From: Chamaecrista fasciculata
Lineage: Eukaryota > Streptophyta > Magnoliopsida > Fabales > Fabaceae
DNA: 64,000 nt
Direction of reading: 5' to 3'
Assembly (NCBI GenBank): GCA_003254925.1
Contig: QANZ01014774.1
Span: forward strand, 7,465-71,464
This document shows positions 48,851 to 59,846 of this stretch, piece by piece. Made by a program: the position numbers and the translations under genes. The notes under the pieces were generated by a model that worked only from the letters and a program-made list of their open reading frames with translations, was not told where the DNA came from and made no database searches. How positions within the stretch are numbered: position 1 is the first letter of the stretch; each line of letters begins with the position of its first letter.

Positions 48851-49669
48851 AAACCAACGAGCAAGCGAGCGACAGAATGAAGTATTGAAGCGTATTAGGG
48901 ATTTAGGGATTTAGATGGAGGGAATCGTGTTTTCAGAAGGAGGGAATTGAGTTTTCATTTTGGGAATTGAGTTTTCAGAAGGAGGGAAACGAATGGTTAG
49001 AGGAGATGCAAAGCTTTTTGGGGATTTTGCCTCTAAACATGTTTCGGCGGTTTTCTGGAACCGCTGAAACATTGTTATTTACAGGCGGTTCTTTAAAACC
49101 GCCAGGAGATGAGGGCCACTAATTATAAGTTGTTTTTGGAGTGAATCCTATAGGACCAATTACATAAGTGTATTGTTCAACCTCACCAAGTGGGATATTT
49201 CACTCTAGTCGACTTTAGACTAAGGGTGCGTTTGGATTAGGGTTAAGAGATAAAGGGATTTAAAGGAAAAGGTGAGTTTGTAAATGAGAGATTAAGAATT
49301 TTTGTTATAAAGGAGTTTTTTAGTTTGGAAAAATGAGAGATAAAGGAAAAATTATGATGAAAATATTTTAAAGGATATGTAATGATTGTGGTGGGTTGAA
49401 ATAATTGTATTGGTATTTTAAAGTTGTATAAATGAGGATAAATGAGTGTTATTTTGGTATTTGTTTTGACTTTATTAAAATTTTATGATAAAGGTTTGCC
49501 TCGAAATTTGTGTTAAAAGAGAAGTTATAAAAGGAGGTTATAATAGTTGTATAAAAGGAGATTGGAAGTGTGAGGGAGAGACCAAAATGTAATTTTCAAG
49601 TATTAATTGTAAATTTTTGGGACTAGATTATTTATTTTTCCTCTTTACTATCTTTTAATTTTATTTTTA

Positions 49670-50640
49670 AGTTTTTATACTACAAAAAATATTACCCATA
49701 TATAAACTAGAGGAGGGACCAAAAGTTATATTTTCTGGGGTATGAATTATGTATTTTTCTGAATTTTGTCGTTCAGTTGTTTCACTACCAAAAATATTAC
49801 CTATATATATACGGGATGAAGGACAAACATACATATTTTTTTGTATGAATTATATATTTTTTCTCATTACTATTTTCGAATTTTGTTTTCAATATTGTCA
49901 CTACAAAAAATATCATCCATACATATAGTGGAGGAGTGATAAAACTGTAAAGTTTTGGGAATTTTTAATTATATATTTTTCCTATTTTGATTTTTTTATA
50001 TTTTTTACTACAAAAAACATTACTCATATATATATTAAAGGAGGGACCAAACTGTAAATTTTCAGGGAATGAATATATTTTTTCTTATTACTGTCTTCTA
50101 ATTTAATTTTTAAATTTCTATACTACAAAAACTATTACCCATATATATACTAGAGGAGGGACTAAAATGTATATTTGTGGGGTATGAATTATATATTTTT
50201 ATGATTTTGTTCTTCTGTTGTTGCACTATAAAAAAATATTACTCATATATATACTGGAGGTGGGACCAACATGTATAATTTTTCTCAATACTAGTTTTGA
50301 ATTTTGTTTTGAATATTGTACACTACAAAAAATATTATCCATGCATATACTGGAGGAAGGACCAAAATGTAAAGTTTTGGAAATTGAATTATATATATAT
50401 ATTTTCTATTTTAAATTTTATTTTTATATTTTTACACTACAAAAAATATTACTCATATATATACTGGAGGAATGACCAAATTGTAAATTTTTAGGGAATG
50501 AAATATATTTTTTCCCATTACTATTTTTTAAATGTTTATAAATTTTTACACCACAAAAAATATTACCCATATATATACTGCAAGAGGGACGAAAATGTAT
50601 ATTTTAGGTGTCTTGATTATATATTTTATCTCATGGATCA
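49670..50640. repeat. Minisatellite, about nine ~110-bp units
   Basis: Units start ca(c)tacaaaaaatatta(c/t)(c/t)c and contain catatatatactggaggaggg, then (a)ccaaaatgta(a/t)a. Starts lie near 49680, 49791, 49901, 50011, 50122, 50221, 50331, 50434 and 50550. Small ORFs across it are by-products of the repeat. Confidence 0.9.
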
Positions 50641-50887
50641 AAATGTAAATAAGATGGACTGAATTATTTTATTTTAAATTTTGACTCTAAACAATATTAT
50701 TAATATAATTAAAAAAATAGAGGAAGGAATACCAATATATCAAAAATTATATATTTTGATGACTCAAATATTGACTTATTGAGTTGGTATAATTTCAAGG
50801 ACTAAAATTATTTTTTAAGTAAACTAATATAAATTATATATATATAATATAATATTTTTGTAAAATAAAATATATTATTATATTATT

Positions 50888-51935
50888 GACCAAAAGTCCT
50901 ATTTTGTCCCTCAGTTATGCTCAATGTTCCAAATTAGTCCCTCAGTTTTTTAAAACTTAGCACAATTGGTCTTTCAAATGCTTTCCATCCATTTTTCCGT
51001 TATAAAAAAGGGAAAAATAAACTTTCATTCCCTAAAAGTTTTATTTTTATAATAGAATTAAAACGTAAGAAAAAAAATAAATTAAAATTTTAATTGAATT
51101 GGCCAAAAAAAACACAACTTCTCCCCATCTCTCTCAACCCCGAGTAGAGAGCGAAGAAGGCGACGAAGCTGGTGTAAGGGATGGACCTGTAGAGGCTCAC
51201 AAGAGGAAGGATTGGGTCGAACAAGATTCCCAAATTAGGGAATTGCAAAAATAGGTATCGGTCGTAGTGAAGGGAATTGAATGGTCGGTGGCCGGCGTGG
51301 GACAATTAGAAGACCTGCGAGCGTAAACGATGCTGAATTTGGGCTTGGGTTTGAGTTTAGGGTTTGATGGACTAGGAAGCCCTAAAATTTTGCAGTGGAG
51401 TGTTTTATTTTCTGCTCTTTACTGTTCAGTGAGAAGTGGAAGAAAGAATTCATGCGGTGGATTTAGTGAAAGTGGAAGTGGAATTGCAGAGTGCAGAACA
51501 AAGGTGAGTTTGTGTTTGACAACGAGTGAAATTGCGGCGTATCATTTTGAACATTCATCCATTGCCATAACAATTGCTAGCACCATTAGCAATCGTAAGA
51601 AAGATGGCATCTATATCCATTGGTCTTCAACGCTCGTGATGTATAGAGAGAGGTTGTGTTTTTGGGCAAATTCAATTATAATCTTAATTTATTTCTTTTT
51701 CTTATGTTTTGATTCTATTATAAAAAGAAAAGGACCTTAATATAAGAAAATAAAACTTTTGGGGGAATGAAAGTTTATTTTTCCCTTTTTCTTAATGGAA
51801 AAATGGATGAAAACGTTTGAGGGACCAACTGTGCCAAGTTTTGAAAAACTAAGGGACCAATATGGAACCCAAAATAAGTGAGAGACTAATTTGAAACATT
51901 GAGCATAACTGAGGGACCAAAATAGGACTTTGGCC
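50888..51935. mobile_element. MULE-type foldback element with internal ORF (Pack-MULE candidate)
   Basis: The inverted arms are about 180-220 bp: gaccaaaagtcctattttg on the left and caaaataggactttggcc on the right. A perfect 9-bp target duplication, tatattatt, lies at 50879-50887 and 51936-51944. Between the arms sits about 600 bp of less AT-rich unique sequence with an ORF. It is nested in the Harbinger-like element, so it inserted later. Confidence 0.88.
51330..51740 (+). CDS. Hypothetical ORF inside the foldback element
   Basis: 136 codons (MLNLGLGLSLGFDGLG...). The first ~75 residues are Gly/Ser-rich and the end, running into the right arm, is hydrophobic (IILIYFFFLCF). I recognise no family. 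The base composition of the interior differs from the AT-rich arms, which fits a captured host-gene fragment, but the last residues are encoded by the transposon arm. It may not be translated. Confidence 0.3.
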   Translation: MLNLGLGLSLGFDGLGSPKILQWSVLFSALYCSVRSGRKNSCGGFSESGSGIAECRTKVSLCLTTSEIAAYHFEHSSIAITIASTISNRKKDGIYIHWSSTLVMYRERLCFWANSIIILIYFFFLCFDSIIKRKGP

Positions 51936-51998
51936 TATATTATTTATTATTATATTTTATATATATATACATAAATTTGAGTGTGTGTGGGCTGTATA

Positions 51999-52036
<38 letters not shown>

Positions 52037-52380
52037 GTGAGTAAGAAAAACAGAAAAGAAAATAGTAAGAAATGATAAATTGAGAGAGAAAGCAGTAAGG
52101 ATAACAAATAAGGGTATTTTAATATGTAATTTACCAATATGCCCTTTAAGTATTTTATTATTTTATAGTAAAGAGTATGTAATTATATATAGTTGAGTTA
52201 GGATATGTTAGTAATTTGGGAAGATAAAGGAGAAATAAATGAGTGATAATGGTGAAAATAAAGGAGAGGAACATAAAGGTAAAACAAACAAGGTATTACA
52301 CTGTAGCTCTAGTATTAAAGGAGTACTGAGAGATAAATGAGAGATAAAGGATATATAACTCCTATCCAAACGCACCCTAA

Positions 52381-53035
52381 GTTTCCTACAATAAGCTTGT
52401 AAAAATTATCTAAGTCTCCACTATTAATGAGATAACAATTTTCAAGTCAATAGGTCTTATTAGGGTTTTAATGTAAGGAGAAAAGGCTATATATAAGAAA
52501 AAATTATAAGGAAGAAAAGAAAGAAATTCGGTGTCTCCATGTAATTTCTAAGTTTTCTAAGTTTTCTTACCAAAAGAAGTGTAGCTAGTTGTATCTAATG
52601 GCATAGGACTCTTTTTTTGTTGATTGACCAGTCTTTTTCTCTTGCTAAGCTCTTAATAATATTATCTCGATGTTTGAGCTTATTTCAATATACCTTTTTT
52701 TTTTCTAATATAATTCTCAGCTTTTGATGTACATTACACTACTTTTTATTATTGTCGAAACTTCTATTATTTTATATGTTACTAGCTAACTTCACCTTAA
52801 GAGGTGTAAGTTTAGTATGAATCTAAAATTTCAACTTGAAAAACCACAAGTTCAACACGTTACATGTATAGGCTCAAAGGGGCTAACAAAGGATAAAGTG
52901 TTTATGGCTTGTGTTTGGGATAAAAGGGTATAGAAATAAAATTGCCTCTATCATGTTTTAAAAATTATTAAATCTTTTTTAGCTTTAACTAAGAATTTAG
53001 ACAAGTTCTAGAGAAAACAAAACTAAATGACTAAA
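52381..53035. other. Probable LTR relic and unassigned AT-rich sequence
   Basis: A TATA-like ggctatatataag near 52490, followed by a short downstream region with atctcgatgtttgagc, looks like an LTR R/U5 interrupted by the Harbinger-like element; its left part would be 49144-49220. No gene. Confidence 0.35.
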
Positions 53036-53224
53036 ACCAACAAGTGTTTGGTGTAGTGGTTGGCGAGCTACATCCTATGTGAGAGAACTCAGGTTCGATC
53101 CCTAGAGTCGAAATTGTTGGGAGGGCACGACCGTTTCGTCTCTGTAGCCCGAATGTGATTAGTCTTCGCTTAGACCGTTACACGGATAGGCGGGGGAAAC
53201 CCATAACATTACCTAAAAAAAAAC
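53036..53224 (+). mobile_element. tRNA-derived SINE, with 13-bp target duplication
   Basis: Box A-like (tgtagtggttggcgagct) and box B (ggttcgatccc) internal promoter motifs, then the conserved tail (cggataggcgggggaaaccc) and an A-rich end. Target duplication ctaaatgactaaa occurs at 53023-53035 and 53225-53237, perfect. This is the best-preserved of the three copies in the window. Confidence 0.9.
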
Positions 53225-54006
53225 CTAAATGACTAAATAATGTTTCTCTTAATGAATGGAAATTGTAAGGCTCAAGACTTCCATTTGGGTTTGGGTCTCT
53301 CAAATTGATCAATAAAAATAAAAAAGAACTACTAAACTAAGAAAACTACTTAGATTATTCTAAAACCATAACAAATAACTAAGACTAAACTATTTTCATA
53401 AAAATAAAACTATTCACTGAAGTCTTTAAATCATATTTAAAATTCAACTAAAGCAAAGCTTACTCAAGAAGAAAATTAAAAGTATGAATTATTTAAATCA
53501 ATTACCAATAAAATAGTTGTGAGAAAAATAGAGTATATATATATAATTTTCAAAAAATACACATATTGAAAGACAAAATTTTCTTTTGGATATACCAAAA
53601 AGTAAGCATCTTTAGCTTACTTCTCTCCGCCACACTTTGAGATCAATATTGTCCTCAATATTAAAGACAATATAGAGAAACAAAAGTCAAGAAAAGAAAT
53701 AGGCTCAGAGTGGAATTCACTCTCTCTCCCCCACGCTTTAAAATAAGCATTGTCTTCAACACATAAAAACAATAATTTTAAAATAAAGGAAGAAAAAGAA
53801 GAATTATAAACCGAAAAAATTAAAAGCAATTAAATTGACCGGAAAGAATTCATAACATAAATTAGAGAATGGTTTCGTTAACATCAATCTTAAAAATTAA
53901 AAATCAAAAAGTAAATTAATTGCAAATATAAAAGCTACCTAAAGCGGTTGAGATTAGATGGGTTAGCATGAGCATAGAACTCACAAACAATGTTCAAACT
54001 CTCTTA

Positions 54007-54171
54007 TTAAAGCGGTTGGAAAAGGGCTTCCCTCTCTTTCTCTCTAATTGGTTTCGTGATATCTTCGAGTTGAGGGTCAGAGAAATCGATGCCTTTTTCA
54101 ACATGGACCGAGAGGTGTTGAACGAACTGATCCTGGTACTGTTTAGCACGAGTACTCGCGAATAAAGCCAT
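54007..54171 (-). pseudogene. Gypsy-type ORF fragment
   Basis: 54 codons (MALFASTRAKQYQDQFVQHL..., EKGIDFSDPQLEDI). The pattern 'xxYxxxF...VEKGIDFSDP' resembles the 'putative plant transposon protein' segment found in some gypsy-lineage ORFs. It is too short for certainty. It ends in TAA. Confidence 0.4.
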
Positions 54172-54943
54172 GATCTACAAAGGAACAATAATTATACTAG
54201 TTATAATAATTGAAGAGTATGAAAACACTATACAAATTTCCTACAAACATCAAATCATACCTCAATTAGCCTTTAGATCTAAAGTTGTGAACAAAAGTTT
54301 AATTTGGGAGTGTGCCGTTGTGTTGCGCCATCGGCGCAAAAACTGGCGCAGATGCGTTTTTAAAAATTTCCTAATAAATAGTGAAAAATCATTCCCAAAT
54401 TACAATTTTGCTTGAAGAGTAGAACCCAAAATGCATAAATCGAGTCCATACAGGTCTAACCTAAGAAATCTTAAAGAACCAAAAGAACTACGAAAATTGT
54501 AGATCCTTACCTTAGAATCCGAAAAACTTAGGGAAGAACACTAAGAACTCTTTGAATCTTCTCTTAAGAATAGAATTTGAGAGTGGGAGAAGTTTGTTTG
54601 AGAGTTTTGAATGATCCTAGGTCTAAGGGGGTTTATATAGAGGATAAGCTAGGAGTCCTAGTCGAATTGAAACAAAATCTTCTTCTAATTTGAAACCAGA
54701 TTTGATCAGAGTTCACTGCAGAGCAAACTCCAGAAATTCAACTTTATGCCGTCATACTACGCCGTCAACCCAAATATTGGCGCAGATGGAAAAATTTCCT
54801 TCTTGATCCTAGTGACTTACTCTAACTGAAGGGAAACTAAAAACCTAGACAAAAAAAGAAAAGAAAAGAAAGAACTAATCTAGAACCTTAAACTATAGGT
54901 TCTAGAGATCTAATCCTAAAGAGTGGGGTTTACAGAGTAACCC

Positions 54944-54989
54944 CCTTCTTCCCCCACACTTACACGAAACCGTGTAAGTCGGAAGAAGG
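54944..54989. repeat. Two-tier hairpin near a gypsy polypurine tract
   Basis: ccttcttcc/ggaagaagg encloses acttacacg/cgtgtaagt with an aaac loop; both 9-bp arms are perfect. The purine-rich strand is minus. Confidence 0.85.
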
Positions 54990-55276
54990 CATCACATAGA
55001 CTGTTCAAGGAGGCTTCAAACTCTCGTGTTGGATCTTCAATAGTCGTCTGCCAAGCTTGCACATAGCAATTATATATCGGCCACACAAGTTATAATTGTC
55101 ATCACGAAAGATGACAGCGGTACTGGGCCTTCGTACCTCGTCCTTTTTCACAAATCTTTTAAGATTAATTCATGGTTGGTATCTTATTGTCCCTACATTT
55201 CTATGTTTGCGTGTTTTATTTCGCTTCTTCTTAAGATGGATATGTTGTAAGCATTCTGATAAGACCAAATCTAACT

Positions 55277-56710
55277 ATGTTATTTGGTCCTCTTTTACCA
55301 TCTTTTCAATGCCAATTATTGCAAAAATGAACAAGTAATGTGGTAAGGTTTGTACCAAGGTGATGTTTTGAGTTAATGACTAAAATTGCTATTTTGTAGT
55401 GTTTTATCATATTTATGAGACAAGTGCTATTTAATCGTGTGCTTAGTGGTTTCAGGCCTTTAGTATAGCAAAAGACAAGCATAAGAGCATAAACGAAGGT
55501 TGGAGCAATTAACTAAGTCAAAGGCAAGCTAGAAGAACTTGCGCCATCATACTGAGCCGGCAGTGCAAGCAATGACGCAGATGACACGTCAGCAGTGCAT
55601 CAACAGAGTTTCTAGAAGGCAGATTGGGTTCGCGTTATTTTGAGTCAAGATTTGAGCCTTGGGAAACTACCACGGTGCACATGTCTTGGAGCTCAAAGAA
55701 ATAGGTTAGATCTTCCATATCCCGTATCCCAAAATAGTTTCACGAAGATCGAGGAGAATCCAGTAAGCTGTCATGGTGAGCCGACAGCGCAACTCGACGA
55801 CGCAGTCCCAAATTTTTCCTATAAATATATCATGTCAGTCTCCATTCAGAGGTTGTTCGCAATAGTTCATAGTAGCTAAATACAATCGAAAATACATGTT
55901 TACTCTGCCAATGGGCATGAGTAACTACTTTCTCATATACTGCTGGAGGATTCTGATGACATGGCTTGAGTTCATCTATGCTTTCATGGAGAGTTCTCTG
56001 TTTTAGTTATTTTATTTCATCTTTTAGTATTTCTTATTATTCATAGGTACATGTTTAATTATGAAATATATTAGACGAAGTAGATTAGGGATTGTCTTTA
56101 ATTCTTCCATACATTATTATTTTTCTTGATTTGTAATTGATCAAATGGGTTCTTATTTTGATGGTTTAATAATATGATCTCATTTTACCTAGTAATTTGA
56201 GTTATCCATCTCTTTCTCTATCTTTGTCGCCATTTCTTCATAAGTGTTGTTTACATATTTTCCATTTATTTCCTAAGAATAGGGTAGGTTCATTATGTTT
56301 ACTTAATTAGCATTATTGCATATTTTACATAATCATCTTCGAATATGGATTGTATGATGCATAACTAAAGCATAACTCTGTATTCTCACATGAACAATGA
56401 TTTCTTTTCGAATGAATCCCTCCAAAGGTATAGTTACTTTTATTATGATTTCAACTCCTTTACTTATTAAATTGCTTAACTATTTCACTCGTTTATAACT
56501 TGTGATTTAAGTAATAGTGACAGATTGATTAATCCATTCGCAAAAGAATTGAGATTGAAACACATCTACTTGTGTTCTCCATCCCACGAGTTCCGCGAGA
56601 GATCGACCCTTGGTTAAGTAGCTATACTATATTTAATTATATAGTTATGCTAAGAGGCTAAGGTATAATATAAATAAATTAATTTAACACGTATTACAAC
56701 AGGTGTATCA
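55277..56710 (+). mobile_element. Gypsy-type LTR relic 1
   Basis: It is collinear with the LTR at 57033-58474 by shared landmarks: (g)ttatttgg(t/c)c(c/t)tctttta at the start, gtgcta(t/c)tta...gtgtttcag, TATA (cctataaatata, 55818), catggcttgagttca, ctttcat, gagttccgcgagagat(t)cgac and tatactatattt near the end. Diverged in detail, with no primer site after it. Small ORFs inside are accidental. 54990-55276 has no recognisable feature. Confidence 0.65.
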
Positions 56711-57000
56711 CATTCACGATATAAAACAACTTTACTAGGAAGCATACCAAGTCTGGTAGGAGAGAATTCCTTATTGTCGACGAGCATGTTGTTGCGCTGA
56801 TCCTCATCTCCTTGTAGAGTGATGTCCATCTTCAATCCTAGATCAAGCAACTCATCGATGCCTACAAAATCAACATGAGTGATTTTTTTACTATTATCAC
56901 ACACGACATCGAAGTCATAAAGCCATTCCTCAATTGTTAGGCACTCGTTACATGTGCCTAAGCCCTTGCAAGAGCATGGAGAAAGACGAGGAGGTTCGTA
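56706..57000 (-). pseudogene. Antisense coding fragment between the two gypsy LTRs
   Basis: A continuous minus-strand frame enters near 57000 (EPPRLSPCSCKGLGTC, CLTIEEWLYDFDVVCD) and runs through ITHVDFVGIDELLDLGLKMD to FSPTRLGMLPSKVVLYRECD next to the first LTR. CxC...C..C spacing hints at a metal-binding or capsid-proximal protein. I do not recognise a precise family. Antisense ORFs just upstream of the 3' LTR are known in Tat-lineage gypsy elements; that assignment is inference. Confidence 0.4.
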
Positions 57001-57032
57001 CTCATTTGAGAGTTGATCAGCCCAAAAGTGAA

Positions 57033-58474
57033 CAAGTTATTTGGCCTTCTTTTAATGTGTTTAAACTAATAATATATTAGAATTAGACCAATTAATATGA
57101 TAAGGGTTGCACCAATGTGTGGCGTAATAAAGTGGATAAAATAGGTTAATTAGCGTTTATTTATTGTACTTTATAAATAGGTGCTACTTAGTGGTTTATT
57201 TAGTGTTTCAGATATCCAAACAGGGCCAAACCAAAAGGGAAATATCTAGAATCAACGAGAAGATCACGTTAAGCACAAGATGTTCTTGTGTCGTTGGATG
57301 AGCCGCTGACACAAAGGTGGTAATTCCCGCGGCGCACGTCTTTGAGAGTATATGATGTCAGCACGTAAGCTTCAGCGCAATTTTATGTTGAGCCGTCACT
57401 TGTGCCAACGGCCCAAGTGAGAAGTCTCGCGGCACATGCAACTTCGTTGCTTAAATATATGTTTTGGACGGCTAGGATTCAAAATATGAAGATATAATCG
57501 AAATACCACGGATATTTCGTTGTGCTTCTGTGTTGGGCCACCGGCACACACAACGACCCAAGCACAAATCTTTTCATTGACTTGCGGATCAAGCATATTA
57601 CTAGTGCCTATAAATAGAGCTCGTCATTCCACGCTCAAAGTCACCAATTCACAGTTTGGAAATAGTTTAGTTTAGAATAGTTCTCTGCCTAGAGCATGAG
57701 TAACTAAATAGGTAGATACTTGAGGAATACCTCAAGGATGTGACTTGAGTTCACTATGCTTTCATCGTAGAGACCAGATGTTGATGTTGCATTTATGAGG
57801 TATGATTAACTCATTCATAAGTATTTGTTGAAGTTGTTTATATATTAGATTTATAGATCAGTACTTTATTAGGGAATGAAACCTTGATATTCCTGGAGTT
57901 TATCTCTTTCACGATTAATAAAGGTTGCTCTTTTAAACATGTTATTTACATGGTTGGCTTACTAAAGAGTGTTCTATCTACCGTAGAAATATAATTAGGA
58001 TTATTATTGATTAAATATATTTTTTTTATTGTTCCAATATTGTGATAATAAAGATTGCCTTGAAGAGCTTTGACAAAGTGCTCATAATCCATTATTGATT
58101 GAGTGATCAATCCTAATCTTATGTTTCCCACCATTGTTTGATTGATTGTGTTTTAGTCTAAATACATCATTTAACTTGGTTAAGTAAATGCACATTAAAT
58201 ATCTCTTCTTTATGATGAATGAACTATGATAGTCCATTTCTAGGGTTTTCTCTCAAGTATTGTTTTCATTATTCATATTAAATCGTGACAACTTTTATAA
58301 CCGAAATCATAAACTACAACCTTCATCACAATTCTCTTAGTCTCATCACATTGAGTTCCGCGAGAGATTCGACCTTGGATCAACATCTATACTATATTCT
58401 AATAAATATAGTTATACTTGCGAGGCTCGAGTATAATTAAATTTGACTCGCTTGACACCTTACGACGGGTGTCC
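57033..58474 (+). mobile_element. Gypsy LTR (5' LTR of the gag at 58656)
   Basis: Promoter TATA gtgcctataaatagagctc (57606) lies mid-LTR. The 3' edge acgacgggtgtccca is followed closely by the primer-binding site. The 5' edge is approximate. Confidence 0.7.
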
Positions 58475-58484
58475 CACCAAGTTT

Positions 58485-58501
58485 TGGCGCCATTGCCGGG
58501 A
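58485..58501 (+). other. Gypsy primer-binding site
   Basis: tggcgccattgccggga is the standard primer site of plant Athila/Tat-type Ty3/gypsy elements (usual form tggcgccgttgccgggga). Confidence 0.85.
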
Positions 58502-58655
58502 GCTCTTTCTTGAGTTCCTAAGAAATTGTGATTGCTTTTTTTTTGTTTCTTTATTTTGAGTCTTTATTTTCGTCTTGTTTAGAGTCTTTATTTTGTTTTA
58601 GTCTAGTTTAATTTTATTGTTTATTTAGTTTTTATTCATTTTATTTTTCTAGTAT

Positions 58656-59846
58656 ATGCCTAGGAGACCTTTAGAGCCTATAGTTCCCCTAGATTTGGAG
58701 TTAGATAAAACCCTTAGATCCAAGGGCTTTATCTAAGTAGGAAAGAAATAAATATGGAAAACTCAGGCAATAATCGTAGGTTAGATGATCAAGAACGCGA
58801 AGAAATTCACCAAGATCGAGGTCTAGACAATGGACGTCCTAGACCGAGAAGATCTATTAGAGAGGAATCCCAATCAAATGAACAATATGAGGTCCAAAGA
58901 AACGTGTTCCCTCAAATCCAAACGGATTTTGAGATCAAAGGACCACTTTTCAATGGACTACCTAAGTTTCACGGACTGGCTAGTGAAAATCCCTTTACTC
59001 TTTCAAATAATTTGTATCTTCACTGCCGAACCATGAAACCCCTAGCACCAAGCATAGAGGATGTTATGTGGAAAGTTTTCCATCTCACCCGTGAAGGCAA
59101 AGTGCTAGAGTGGTTCACTCATTTGGGAACTTATGAACGGACAGCTTATCTGTTCTGGGAGAATCTCAGGAGATCCTTTCTCGATAAATACTTTCCCGAA
59201 GCTAAAGCATCAGCCGCTAAACAACAAATCTCAGCTATAGAACAACGAGATAACGAAACGTTACTCGAATACCTAACTTGATACCAGGACCTTTTAGTGA
59301 AATGTCCTAATCATCAGTATCTTGAGGAGCAGATAGTGGAGTACTTTTGTAGTGGACTCCTAGACGACGAGGCGAATCAAATTGACGTCGCGTCTTATGG
59401 ATCCATTACTAAGTTGGATGTCGAAACCGCATGGGATCTAATCAAGAAGATCGCCCTCAAGCGAGAAAACCGAAGAAGACTTACCCATGTAGTCAAGGGA
59501 ATAGTAGTAAGCGATTCAGACCCGATGATGGAGATGTTGGAATCAGACATGGACAGTCTAGCCATAGCTGTCAAGGAAATGAATGCCAAGTTAGCCCCGC
59601 GCTTGGCCCAAAACGGTCGCTCTATTGACTGCACCCTGTTCCGTGTGCGATTCACATCAACATGGAAGTAGGGAATGCCCCCATCAACTCGAGGAAGTGT
59701 TGGCCATGTATCAACAAGGCCCTAGTCAATTTCCTAGAAGATATGATAATAGATTTAGGACTGGAAACTATTTCCAAAACAAAAACTTTAATAATCCAGC
59801 TCCTCAAAGACAAAACTTTTCTTCGACTGAAACTGACACTCAACTC
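58656..59846 (+). pseudogene. Ty3/gypsy gag, broken and truncated by Copia
   Basis: Start-like MPRRPLEPIVPLDLELDKTL at 58656 is out of phase with the main frame (58754 on). That frame carries the gag core: IKGPLFNGLPKFHGLASENP, WFTHLGTYERTAYLFWENLR, RSFLDKYFPEAKA. A TGA at 59279 interrupts it where ...EYWE/R is usual. It resumes (CPNHQYLEEQIVEYFCSGLL) and shifts frame near 59630 to give the CCHC-like knuckle CSVCDSHQHGSRECP. At 59847 a Copia LTR is inserted. Protease, RT and integrase are not in the window. Confidence 0.88.

Larger units (their letters stand above)
44230..49143 (-). mobile_element. Truncated CACTA element, 5' part, minus orientation
   Basis: The 5' end on the minus strand is cactccaaaaacaac at 49143, a variant of CACTA, followed by subterminal ggcggtt(t/c)/aaccgcc repeats (49031-49105). 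It carries the N-terminal half of a tnp2-type transposase (44768-46363). Upstream of that gene, 46384-49030 holds intron-like and leader sequence with no other gene, including a ggactaaaaca(g) repeat tract (46515-46690) and a 27-bp tandem repeat (48780-48850). The 3' half and terminus are missing; the left edge near 44230 is approximate. 43993-44230 has no recognisable feature. Confidence 0.75.
49224..52377. mobile_element. Harbinger/Tourist-like element, 3.15 kb, TAA target duplication
   Basis: Inverted ends gggtgcgtttggat and atccaaacgcaccc are flanked by taa at 49221-49223 and 52378-52380, as in PIF/Harbinger MITEs. The terminal regions repeat ataaaggag and gagataaagg motifs in mirror image. 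No transposase is present. Its body has been enlarged by a minisatellite (49670-50640) and a nested foldback element (50888-51935). A (GA)n run lies at 52003-52034. A fragment of the same family ends at 13454. Confidence 0.85.
53225..54990 (-). mobile_element. Ty3/gypsy relic, minus orientation
   Basis: On the minus strand there is a purine-rich gtgtgggggaagaaggggg (near 54940), a TATA-like ctctatataaa (near 54645), a short gag-like ORF (54171-54007) and purine-rich gcgtgggggagagagag (about 53730) and gtgtggcggagagaag (about 53630) tracts preceded by gacaat(g/a)tt. Such tracts mark polypurine regions of plant gypsy elements. Its ends are not defined and most of gag-pol is missing. Confidence 0.5.

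Noticed and set aside
48587..48857. Minus-strand ORFs with RRAAQ repeats
   Set aside because: Generated by a 27-bp tandem repeat in the leader of the CACTA relic; no family match.
49680..50560. Repeated cactacaaaaaa motifs looking like several CACTA ends
   Set aside because: They recur every ~110 bp in one orientation as part of a minisatellite, without subterminal repeats or target duplications.
53040..53110. Possible tRNA gene (box A and box B present)
   Set aside because: Flanking 13-bp target duplication and a non-tRNA tail show it is a SINE; no cloverleaf could be drawn.
53968..54165. Plus-strand 65-codon ORF near 54 kb
   Set aside because: It is antisense to the minus-strand gypsy-like fragment, which has the better family resemblance.
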